Assembly (NCBI GenBank): GCA_946004305.1
Contig: CAMFZJ010000036.1
Coordinates: forward strand, 1 to 11,082
Source: an uncultured Clostridia bacterium
GTDB taxonomy: Bacteria; Bacillota; Clostridia; Oscillospirales; Acutalibacteraceae
Length of the DNA: 11,082 nt
Direction: 5' to 3'
Positions 5,529-11,082 of this stretch are shown piece by piece (within the stretch, counting starts at the first letter, position 1; every line of letters starts with the position of its first letter). A model generated the notes under the pieces. The model was given only the letters and a program-made list of their open reading frames with translations, was not told the origin of the DNA and ran no database searches. Position numbers and translations under genes: made by a program.

Positions 5529-7622
5529 ATGGTAAATGTACCGGAATTGTTCGGATCCAATGTCTTTAATGACGATGTAATGAAGGAAAGACTTCCAAAG
5601 CCTGTATACACAGCTTTAAAGAAAACCATTCAGGACGGCGAGGCTATCGACCTTAGCGTTGCAAACTCTGTTGCTCATGCAATGAAAGAGTGGGCTATTG
5701 AAAAGGGTTGCACACACTATACACACTGGTTCCAGCCTCTTACAGGTGTTACAGCTGAGAAACACGACAGCTTTATCACCCCTCAGGGCGACGGTGAGGT
5801 TATTATGAGCTTCAGCGGAAAAGAGCTAATCAAAGGCGAGCCTGACGCTTCTTCTTTCCCAAGCGGCGGTATTCGTGCAACTTTCGAAGCAAGAGGATAC
5901 ACAGCATGGGACCCAACATCTTATGCTTTTGCTAAGGATGGTACACTTTACATACCTACTGCATTCTGTTCTTATACAGGTGAAGTGCTTGATAAGAAAA
6001 CTCCGTTACTCCGTTCAATGGAGAGAATTTCAAAGGAAGCTGTAAGAATTTTACACTTATTTGGCAAAACTGACGTAACAAGAATTATGACAACTGTAGG
6101 TCCTGAGCAGGAATACTTCCTTATTGATAAGGATATGTATGACGCTCGTCCTGACCTAATTTATACAGGACGTACACTGTTCGGTGCTAAGGCACCTAAG
6201 GGACAGGAGCTTGATGACCATTACTTCGGCTCAATTAAAACAAGAGTTTCTCAGTTTATGGCTGAGCTTGACAAAGAGCTTTGGTCTTACGGTATTTATG
6301 CTAAAACAAAGCATAACGAGGTTGCTCCTTCTCAGCACGAGATTGCTCCTATCTTCACAACAACAAACCTTGCTGTTGACCACAACGAGCTTATGATGGA
6401 CGTTATGCAAAAGGTTGCTGAAAAATTTGACCTTGTATGCTTACTCCACGAAAAGCCATTTGCAGGTGTAAACGGTTCAGGTAAGCATAATAACTGGTCT
6501 ATTTCAACAAACACAGGTGAAAATCTGTTAAAGCCCGGTAAAAATCCTGCTGAAAATACTCAGTTCTTACTTTTCCTTGCAGCTATTATCAAAGCTGTTG
6601 ACGAGTATCAAGATTTACTGAGAATTTCAGTTGCTTCTGCAGGTAATGACCACCGTCTTGGTGCTAACGAAGCTCCTCCTGCAATTATTTCTATGTTCTT
6701 AGGCGATGAGCTTGAGGCTGTTGTAAAGGCTATTGAGGAAGGCACAGAGTACGAAGGTAAAGGCAAAAAGCAGATGCAGATGGGTGTTGATGTTCTTCCG
6801 GACTTTAAGAAGGACACTACCGACCGTAACCGTACATCTCCGTTTGCATTTACAGGTAACAGATTTGAGTTCAGAATGTTAGGCTCTTCTCTCAATATTG
6901 CCAGCCCTAACATTGTTCTTAATACTGCAGTTGCTGAAATATTAAAGCAATTTGCCGATGAGCTTGAGGGTTCTGCAAACTTTGATGAAGATGTTAAAAA
7001 GCTTATTGCTAAAACTATCAAGGCTCACGACAGAATTATTTTCAACGGCAACAACTATGCTCCTGAGTGGGTTGATGAAGCTGAAAAGAGAGGCTTATCT
7101 AACCTTAAGAGTGTTCCGCAGGCTGTTGCTCACTATATGGACGAAAAGAATGTTAAACTCTTTACTGAGAATAATGTATTCAGCGAAGAAGAGCTACATG
7201 CTCGTTATGAGGTAGATCTTGAGAACTACGCTAAGCTTATTAACATTGAAGCACTTACAATGCTTGATATGGCTAAGAAGGATATTATCCCGGCTGTTAC
7301 ATCATATGTTAAAGAGCTTACAGACACTGCACTTTCAAAGAAAGAGCTTTCTGCTGAAATTCCTGTTGAGCTTGAAACAAATCTTATTACTTCACTTAGC
7401 CAGAAGCTTGTTTGCTTCTCTAATAAAGCAGAAGAACTTGCAAACAACCTTATTAAAGCAGGCGAGCTTGAGAATGATATTCAGGCTTATGCTGACTTCT
7501 ACTGTGACACAATCTTTGTTAATATGCAGGAGTTAAGAGCTATCGGTGACGATATGGAAACTGATACTGCTTCTGATTACTGGCCATATCCATCCTACGG
7601 CGAAATGCTATTCGGTGTATAA
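5529..7622 (+). CDS. glnN: Glutamine synthetase type III
   Basis: The 697-residue enzyme joins glutamate and ammonia to glutamine using ATP. Its length is that of the GSIII family (about 700 residues), well above type I or II. Diagnostic motifs are GGIRATFEARGYTAWDPTS (113-131), the metal-site strand GPEQEYFLID (191-200), NEVAPSQHEIAPIF (263-276), the ATP-site GVNGSGKHNNWS (313-324), DHRLGANEAPPAI (374-386) and TGNRFEFRMLGSS (442-454). No residue usually conserved in these motifs looks lost. The start has AAAAGGAG (5511-5518) ten bases before it. It is transcribed divergently from the glutamate synthase operon, completing a GS/GOGAT pair. Expression is probably controlled by the terminator in its leader rather than by initiation alone. 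The product is expected to be cytoplasmic and multimeric. Confidence 0.97.
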   Translation: MVNVPELFGSNVFNDDVMKERLPKPVYTALKKTIQDGEAIDLSVANSVAHAMKEWAIEKGCTHYTHWFQPLTGVTAEKHDSFITPQGDGEVIMSFSGKELIKGEPDASSFPSGGIRATFEARGYTAWDPTSYAFAKDGTLYIPTAFCSYTGEVLDKKTPLLRSMERISKEAVRILHLFGKTDVTRIMTTVGPEQEYFLIDKDMYDARPDLIYTGRTLFGAKAPKGQELDDHYFGSIKTRVSQFMAELDKELWSYGIYAKTKHNEVAPSQHEIAPIFTTTNLAVDHNELMMDVMQKVAEKFDLVCLLHEKPFAGVNGSGKHNNWSISTNTGENLLKPGKNPAENTQFLLFLAAIIKAVDEYQDLLRISVASAGNDHRLGANEAPPAIISMFLGDELEAVVKAIEEGTEYEGKGKKQMQMGVDVLPDFKKDTTDRNRTSPFAFTGNRFEFRMLGSSLNIASPNIVLNTAVAEILKQFADELEGSANFDEDVKKLIAKTIKAHDRIIFNGNNYAPEWVDEAEKRGLSNLKSVPQAVAHYMDEKNVKLFTENNVFSEEELHARYEVDLENYAKLINIEALTMLDMAKKDIIPAVTSYVKELTDTALSKKELSAEIPVELETNLITSLSQKLVCFSNKAEELANNLIKAGELENDIQAYADFYCDTIFVNMQELRAIGDDMETDTASDYWPYPSYGEMLFGV

Positions 7623-7650
7623 GTTAATAAATATACTAATATAAACACAA

Positions 7651-7684
7651 AGGCGTGTACTCAAATGAGTACACGCCTGTCTTT
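7651..7684 (+). terminator. Terminator hairpin after glnN
   Basis: AGGCGTGTACTC (7651-7662) and GAGTACACGCCT (7667-7678) form a perfect 12-pair stem with an AAAT loop, 28 bases after the glnN stop. The T-run is weak (GTCTTT), but an A-rich flank precedes the stem. The hairpin is strong. It may rely on the second hairpin downstream for full termination. Confidence 0.75.
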
Positions 7685-7705
7685 AACCTATCCTTTTTAA
7701 TTCAC

Positions 7706-7760
7706 ATAAAGCGAAACGCTCTTGTTCTTTAGCGGACAGGGCGTTTTGCTTTATTATTTT
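7706..7760. terminator. Long bidirectional terminator between convergent genes
   Basis: The outer arms 7706-7719 and 7741-7754 give 14 pairs, and the inner arms 7721-7727 and 7734-7740 give seven more, separated by a single bulged T at 7720. The loop is TTTAGC. Rightward it is followed by TTATTATTTT; leftward the stem ends in a T-rich stretch. It lies between the glnN end and the stop of the leftward YbjQ-family gene, so it can serve both. Confidence 0.75.
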
Positions 7761-7783
7761 GTTTCTTATGGAATTTAACAGCC

Positions 7784-8095
7784 TTATGCAAATTTAACAG
7801 CAGTACCTGTTACCAAAATTTCTGCAGCACCCTGCATAACAGAGGAGCTTGAAAATCTTACGGCAACAATTGCGTCAGCGCCCATCTGCTGTGCCTGCTG
7901 TATCATTCTCTGAATAGCAAGGTCACGAGCTTCGTTGAGCATTTTGTTATAGGAGCCTAATTCTCCTCCAACCATACTCTTAAAGCCGGCACCCATATCC
8001 TTAAAAGCGTTTTTTGACTGAACGGTACTGCCTGTTACTAAGCCCAATGTCTGTAAATTCTGACCTGAAATTGTTTCTGTTGTAACCAATACCAT
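7784..8095 (-). CDS. YbjQ/UPF0145 family protein
   Basis: This 103-residue protein belongs to the YbjQ/UPF0145 (DUF74, 'heavy-metal-binding') family, whose members are about 100-110 residues. Family features are the N-terminal TTETISG (5-11), the glycine-containing LGLVTGST turn (17-24), the helix NEARDLAIQRM (54-64) and MGADAIVAVRF (71-81) before a final strand ILVTGTAV. The biochemical function is not established in the family; members form pentameric rings in solved structures, as I recall. The ATG at 8095 is chosen because GGAGG (8107-8103) lies seven bases upstream and it begins the conserved strand. A longer reading from 8164 would add a hydrophobic 23-residue stretch overlapping the promoter and the neighbouring gene, and is unlikely. 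It has a probable promoter of its own. Confidence 0.9.
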   Translation of the reverse strand: MVLVTTETISGQNLQTLGLVTGSTVQSKNAFKDMGAGFKSMVGGELGSYNKMLNEARDLAIQRMIQQAQQMGADAIVAVRFSSSSVMQGAAEILVTGTAVKFA

Positions 8096-8135
8096 AATAA
8101 AACCTCCAAATATAGTTATTATATATATTATAAAC

Positions 8136-8164
8136 ATTATATAGTATTGCAAAGATTTAGACAA
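8136..8164 (-). promoter_or_regulatory. Promoter of the YbjQ-family gene
   Basis: On the minus strand TTGTCT (8164-8159), a 17-bp spacer and a perfect TATAAT (8141-8136) lie about 40 bases ahead of the start codon. The -35 box overlaps the last codons of the preceding GIY-YIG gene. This suggests transcription independent of the upstream cluster. Confidence 0.65.
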
Positions 8165-8175
8165 TACTAAATCTT
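8142..8175 (-). repeat. Two interleaved inverted repeats over the YbjQ promoter
   Basis: AAGATTTAG (8152-8160) with CTAAATCTT (8167-8175) is a perfect 9-pair repeat with a 6-base loop across the GIY-YIG stop codon. TAGTATTG (8142-8149) with CAATACTA (8162-8169) is a perfect 8-pair repeat over the -35 box and spacer. The two share arms, so only one can form in RNA at a time. They could be a weak terminator of the upstream cluster, an operator, or both; the T-run after the larger hairpin is only three bases. Confidence 0.5.
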
Positions 8176-8474
8176 AAAAAATCTTTATCTGCTAATTTTC
8201 CATTAAAACAGGAAAAATCGTTATCTTTTATCAGCTTTTCCTTTTGAGTTTTGCTAAGTCTTTTAATTCTATATTCAAGCTTTGACGCAGATATTCTGCT
8301 GTCACTTTCCCAAACTGCTTCAAGCTTTTTTGGGGTATGGGTTCGGGTATATTTGGCGCACCTGTCCCCCTGGCTGAAATGCTCCTCCATACGTCTTTTC
8401 ACATTAGTGCAGATACCTGTATAAAGGCTATTATCCTGACAACGCAATATGTAGGTATAGTATTTTTCATTCAT
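8157..8474 (-). CDS. Small GIY-YIG domain protein (UPF0213/YhbQ-like)
   Basis: The 105-residue protein consists almost entirely of one GIY-YIG nuclease-type domain. The signature strands appear as YTYIL (6-10) and LYTGI (17-21), followed by a conserved arginine in TNVKRRMEEH (23-32) and a glutamate candidate at Glu67 in SKLEYRIKRL. This matches the UPF0213/YhbQ group of stand-alone single-domain proteins, whose substrates are poorly defined and probably structured DNA. There is no extra DNA-binding domain and no sign of a homing intron or mobile element. The start at 8474 has only a weak AGGT six bases upstream. It lies 15 bases after queH, so it may depend on read-through translation or transcription from that cluster. 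Confidence 0.9.
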   Translation of the reverse strand: MNEKYYTYILRCQDNSLYTGICTNVKRRMEEHFSQGDRCAKYTRTHTPKKLEAVWESDSRISASKLEYRIKRLSKTQKEKLIKDNDFSCFNGKLADKDFLRFSIV

Positions 8475-8489
8475 TATTTTACCTGTATC

Positions 8490-9101
8490 CTAACCTTTTC
8501 CCTTTGAGAATACGCAACCGCAGTAATTTTGACGATAAAGATTGTACTCTCTTGAAAGCTCAATGGAACGCTTATATCCGTTTTTCTTCTTAAAATCCGA
8601 GGATAGATATTTTACCCCGTATTTTTCTTCTGTTTCTTTACCGATTGCATTAATAATTTCAGCATCTTTTAAAGGTGAAATTGTCAAGGTGGTTGCAAAG
8701 TAATCAGCATTTAATTCTTTGCAACACTTTGCCGCTTCTTCAAGTCTTAGTCTAAAACAAATCTCACAGCGTTTGCCACCCTCAGGCTCATTTTCAAGGC
8801 CTTTTACTGCGCTAAAAAAGTCCTCAGGAAAGTAGTCACCTTTTATAAGCTGAACTTTATTTTTAAAAATCATTTGAGAAATCAGCTTTCGTTCCTCGTT
8901 AAATCTGTATTTATATTCGCTTTCGGGGCTTATGTTCGGATTATAGTACAAAACTATAATATTGAAGTATTCCGAAAGATATTCCAAAACATAACTGGAA
9001 CAAGGTCCGCAACAAGCGTGGAGTAATAATGTGGGAGTTATATTATTTTTTAAATTAAGGTCAATGAGCTTATCCATTTCCTTTTGAAAATTAATGTTCA
9101 T
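8490..9101 (-). CDS. queH: Epoxyqueuosine reductase QueH
   Basis: QueH reduces epoxyqueuosine to queuosine in the wobble base of certain tRNAs, replacing the unrelated cobalamin-dependent QueG. The 203-residue protein shows the family's cysteine pattern: HACCGPCSS (28-36, C30, C31, C34), CEIC (112-115) and CGC near the C terminus (194-196), which can hold the iron-sulfur cluster and metal site. YYNPNISPESEY (52-63), TTLTISPLKDA (137-147) and SDFKKKNGYKRS (168-179) are also typical. The start at 9101 is chosen because GGAG sits seven bases upstream; it overlaps the HAD gene by 11 bases. A GTG at 9122 would add seven residues and has no good ribosome-binding site. Other queuosine genes are not in the window. 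Confidence 0.95.
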   Translation of the reverse strand: MNINFQKEMDKLIDLNLKNNITPTLLLHACCGPCSSYVLEYLSEYFNIIVLYYNPNISPESEYKYRFNEERKLISQMIFKNKVQLIKGDYFPEDFFSAVKGLENEPEGGKRCEICFRLRLEEAAKCCKELNADYFATTLTISPLKDAEIINAIGKETEEKYGVKYLSSDFKKKNGYKRSIELSREYNLYRQNYCGCVFSKGKG

Positions 9102-9753
9102 AAATATACTCCAAAATTTCACCGGGAGTTTTAACTACAGCCTTAGCTCCTGCTGAAAGCAATTCCTCTTTGCCACGAAATCCCCACTCAACACCTACCA
9201 TATCAACTCCTGCATTGTTTGCAGTAAATACGTCCACATCGCTGTCGCCGATATACAAGCAGTCCTCAGCTTTTAGGTTTAGTTTTTCAAGCATAAGCTT
9301 TAAAGCGGTACCGTCAGGCTTTCTGGGTAATTCGGGCTTTTTGCCCCAAGCTTCTGTAAAGCGGTGTTCAGGATAAACCTTTTTTAAAATTCCGCCTACA
9401 AATTCATCAGGCTTGTTTGACAAAACCCCTGTCAAAACTCCTTGCTTTGCTAGGCTATTAAGCATTTCTGCACAACCGTCATAGCCTGAGGTATTATCAT
9501 TGCAATGAATTTTGTATTCTCGGTCAAAGGTTTCTCTTACAATTTTTGCAAGTCTTTCGTCATTTGATTTATCTCCCATTGCCTTTTGTATAAGCACATC
9601 TCTTCCGTTCCCTACAAATTGACGGTAAGCAGAAACAGGGTGAGTTGGAAGTCCTGCCTTTTCAAGTCCTTTATTTGTTGATTGAGCTAAGTCAACTAAG
9701 GAATCTACAATTGTTCCGTCTAAATCAAATACCACAATTTTATACTTACTCAT
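9091..9753 (-). CDS. HAD-family phosphatase (phosphoglycolate phosphatase-like)
   Basis: The 220-residue HAD-IA hydrolase has all four motifs: FDLDGT with nucleophile Asp10 and acid Asp12, LSNKP with Ser112, Lys145 in RKPD, and the metal-binding GDSDVD (Asp170, Asp174). The helical cap lies between motifs I and II, roughly residues 18-85, as in phosphoglycolate phosphatase (Gph) and beta-phosphoglucomutase relatives. Length and motif spacing fit Gph, but substrate cannot be read from the motifs, and these enzymes are often promiscuous small-phosphate phosphatases. AAAGGGG lies seven bases before the start at 9753, inside the end of the cyclase gene, and the upstream stop is separated by one base (TGATATG). 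The 3' end overlaps queH. This packing indicates one operon. Confidence 0.92.
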   Translation of the reverse strand: MSKYKIVVFDLDGTIVDSLVDLAQSTNKGLEKAGLPTHPVSAYRQFVGNGRDVLIQKAMGDKSNDERLAKIVRETFDREYKIHCNDNTSGYDGCAEMLNSLAKQGVLTGVLSNKPDEFVGGILKKVYPEHRFTEAWGKKPELPRKPDGTALKLMLEKLNLKAEDCLYIGDSDVDVFTANNAGVDMVGVEWGFRGKEELLSAGAKAVVKTPGEILEYIYEH

Positions 9754-9754
9754 A

Positions 9755-10348
9755 TCAAAACCCCTTTTCCTGTTCTAATAGTATCGCTCTGCAAGGTGCA
9801 GCTTCACATTCATCAAGACGAATTGGAAATGCACATAATGTATAGTCATGTCCGTCCTTAATGTCTTCTAAATTCAGGTTTTCTATTACACATATTCCGC
9901 TTCTTGCAAGAATTGAGTGAGTTCTGTCTTCCTCGAAAGGAGTTGCTATTGAATTTGCATCTGTGCCTACAAGCATCACTTTACTGTCTGCAATAACCTG
10001 TGCTGCCGAGGACATTAAATAAGCATTTCCCTCTCCGTGAAAAAGGATTCGTCTTTTGCAGAAGGGTAATATTTTCTCCATATCCTCACCGGTTATATAA
10101 TCATTAAATGATATTACACTACACTTACCATAGAAGGTTGATAGCCGTATATCCCCTATTTTTTCACCGTCTTCATCATAATGAAAGGGTGCGTCAATAT
10201 GTGTTCCTGTATGTGAACACATTGAAAATTTGCTAAGATTATATATGTCACCGTCCTCAAGCTTTCTTATAAATTCAATCTCAGTCTGTGGGTCACCTTC
10301 ATAGGGCTCTGACTCAGCTATATTTCGGCTTAAATCGTAAATATACAT
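9755..10348 (-). CDS. Cyclase-family metal-dependent hydrolase (kynurenine formamidase-like)
   Basis: The 197-residue protein belongs to the cyclase family (PF04199), which includes bacterial kynurenine formamidase and isatin hydrolase. The metal-binding signature HTGTHIDAPFH is at 46-56 (His46, His50, Asp52, His56). The later histidine and glutamate ligands match His144 and Glu156 in the region DRTHSILARSGICVIEN. The usual length is about 200-210 residues, so it appears complete. Nearby genes give no tryptophan-degradation context, so 'formamidase' would be over-precise; an amide or lactone hydrolase of unknown substrate is safer. The ATG at 10348 has GGAG (10360-10357) eight bases upstream. 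Extending to 10405 would run through the promoter and is rejected. It is the first gene of the leftward cluster. Confidence 0.88.
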   Translation of the reverse strand: MYIYDLSRNIAESEPYEGDPQTEIEFIRKLEDGDIYNLSKFSMCSHTGTHIDAPFHYDEDGEKIGDIRLSTFYGKCSVISFNDYITGEDMEKILPFCKRRILFHGEGNAYLMSSAAQVIADSKVMLVGTDANSIATPFEEDRTHSILARSGICVIENLNLEDIKDGHDYTLCAFPIRLDECEAAPCRAILLEQEKGF

Positions 10349-10370
10349 TAGCTCCACTCCTTTAGTATTC

Positions 10371-10398
10371 ATTATACCATAAATGATTATTCTTACAA
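10371..10398 (-). promoter_or_regulatory. Promoter of the cyclase-HAD-queH cluster
   Basis: On the minus strand TTGTAA (10398-10393), a 16-bp spacer and TATAAT (10376-10371), preceded by TGG, form an extended -10 promoter. Transcription would start near 10364, leaving a very short leader before the GGAG site at 10360-10357. It sits just beyond the terminator of the upstream gene. Confidence 0.75.
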
Positions 10399-10408
10399 GT
10401 AGCAAAAG

Positions 10409-10437
10409 GAAAAAGGCTCCGCATTTCTGCGGAGCCT
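10409..10437 (-). terminator. Intrinsic terminator of the modular carbohydrate-binding gene
   Basis: On the minus strand AGGCTCCGCA (10437-10428) and TGCGGAGCCT (10423-10414) form a perfect 10-pair stem with a GAAA tetraloop, followed by a T-rich tail (10414-10410, then CC and four more T). It lies 12 bases after the stop codon of the gene at 10450. Confidence 0.92.
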
Positions 10438-10449
10438 GATTATTGGTTA

Positions 10450-11082
10450 TTATGCTTTAGTAACAGTCAATTGATTAGTTGAAATATTGAATGTAAAGGT
10501 GTATGAACCACCGGTTGCATTAAGAGTACAATTGCCTTCGTTTGTACTCATTGTCCAATTTTCAGCTGAGTCGGTAAATGAACCGTTGTTGCCGTACCAA
10601 TTAGCACCGTTTGTGATCTTAAATGTGTGCTGTCCTTCTTCAAGTTCAAGAGTTACTGATACAACATTTTCTGTTTCTGTATAGCAGAGATAGTCAGTAG
10701 ATGATCCCCAGTTGTTAAAGGAACCGGCTACCTTAAATATTGATTGATCGCCTGCCACCGGGCCTGAGGAAGCTTCTTCCTTTGACCATGAGAAATCACT
10801 GCTGCTGTTAACTGTTAATACGTTCTGTCCCTCAGTTCTTGCTGCAGGAGTAAACTTGTTCCAGTAAGATGTGACATCATCAGTTGTTGAGCCATTACCC
10901 CAGCTTCCATTACAACGATAAAGTGTTAGGTCAGTTGCATTTACAGGAATTGTTGCAGAACCTGTGCCGTCTAGTGCGTAATGCTCACCTGTAGCATTAT
11001 CATAAAGGAATAATGCTGCACCGTCGTTTGATAACCAACCGGCATTATCTACAACCTTAACTTTGATTGTTTCTGCCGGAGT
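10450..11082 (-). CDS. C-terminal part of a modular secreted carbohydrate-binding protein
   Basis: The frame is open from the stop at 10450 to the window edge, giving 210 codons with no start visible, so the 5' part lies outside. Two beta-rich modules are seen. Residues 1-93 (fragment numbering) contain AALFLYDNATGEHY and an IPVNATDLTLYRCNG strand, then WGNG and YWNK, resembling starch-binding CBM26-like modules. After a serine/glutamate-rich linker (about 94-113), residues 117-210 begin FKVAGSFNNWG and contain HTFKITNGANWYG. This resembles the X25/pullulanase-associated or CBM48-like E-set modules of amylases. Low lysine and high Asn/Thr/Gly content suit an extracellular protein. There is no LPXTG, dockerin or catalytic domain in the visible part. 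A GTG at 10758 is only an internal valine codon. Starch binding is inferred from resemblance. Confidence 0.8.
   Translation of the reverse strand, partial: TPAETIKVKVVDNAGWLSNDGAALFLYDNATGEHYALDGTGSATIPVNATDLTLYRCNGSWGNGSTTDDVTSYWNKFTPAARTEGQNVLTVNSSSDFSWSKEEASSGPVAGDQSIFKVAGSFNNWGSSTDYLCYTETENVVSVTLELEEGQHTFKITNGANWYGNNGSFTDSAENWTMSTNEGNCTLNATGGSYTFTFNISTNQLTVTKA

Noticed and set aside
6608..7021. A 137-codon open frame antisense to glnN
   Set aside because: It is serine-rich, lacks a ribosome-binding site and is fully covered by the well-supported glnN coding sequence.
8096..8164. N-terminal membrane segment on the YbjQ-family protein
   Set aside because: The extra 23 residues come from reading through the promoter and leader. 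A GGAGG site seven bases before the ATG at 8095 fixes a shorter start that matches the family length.
8157..8474. GIY-YIG gene as a homing endonuclease or anti-phage element
   Set aside because: It is a single short domain of the UPF0213/YhbQ type with housekeeping neighbours and no intron, intein or mobile-element hallmarks.
10349..10405. Longer N terminus of the cyclase-family protein
   Set aside because: It would be encoded by the -10 box and leader; the ATG at 10348 has its own GGAG and begins the conserved domain.
10450..10758. A complete 102-residue gene starting at a GTG at 10758
   Set aside because: The frame stays open upstream to the window edge with clear module sequence, so the GTG is an internal valine codon.

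Overview
The window looks like a contig end from a low-GC Gram-positive anaerobe of the Clostridia, most plausibly a gut Oscillospiraceae/Ruminococcaceae species. The signs are strong GGAGG ribosome-binding sites, A/T-rich spacers with near-consensus sigma-A promoters, a type III glutamine synthetase, a split archaeal-type glutamate synthase, QueH, and a secreted protein whose modules look starch-binding. The lineage is inferred from gene content. The first 43 bases are not biological: they are an Illumina Nextera i7 adapter carrying the N712 index and the Tn5 mosaic end, so genomic sequence begins at base 44.

Bases 44-7622 are an ammonia-assimilation locus built from two divergent transcription units. 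Leftward from about 5229 run five tightly packed genes. In transcription order they encode a class II glutamine amidotransferase, an FMN/Fe-S glutamate synthase core with an N-terminal ferredoxin domain, a four-cluster ferredoxin-like protein, an FAD/NAD(P) oxidoreductase and a GXGXG-domain protein. Together they form a glutamate synthase split into separate subunits, and the operon ends in a terminator at 54-90. Rightward, glnN (5529-7622) encodes type III glutamine synthetase. Both units have essentially perfect -35/-10 boxes with 17-bp spacers. The glnN leader carries a strong intrinsic terminator before the start codon, which makes it a candidate attenuator, and a competing small hairpin with an ANTAR-like hexaloop. 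The 146-bp A/T-rich stretch between the promoters holds four TTGCAA palindromes at near-helical spacing. Glutamine made by GlnN would feed the amidotransferase subunit, so the two units together form a complete GS/GOGAT cycle.

Bases 7623-7783 hold two tandem hairpins at a convergent boundary. Bases 7784-10348, all on the minus strand, are a housekeeping cluster. In transcription order it encodes a cyclase-family metal hydrolase, a HAD phosphatase, QueH (epoxyqueuosine reductase), a small GIY-YIG protein, and a YbjQ/UPF0145 protein that appears to have its own promoter. Bases 10349-10449 hold the cyclase promoter and the terminator of the next gene.

Bases 10450-11082 are the C-terminal 210 codons of a gene that enters from beyond the window. 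It is a modular, probably secreted carbohydrate-binding protein.

I found no CRISPR array, tRNA, rRNA, insertion sequence or phage gene. The part most likely to repay study is the regulation of the divergent glnN/glutamate-synthase intergenic region. The genes themselves belong to known families.
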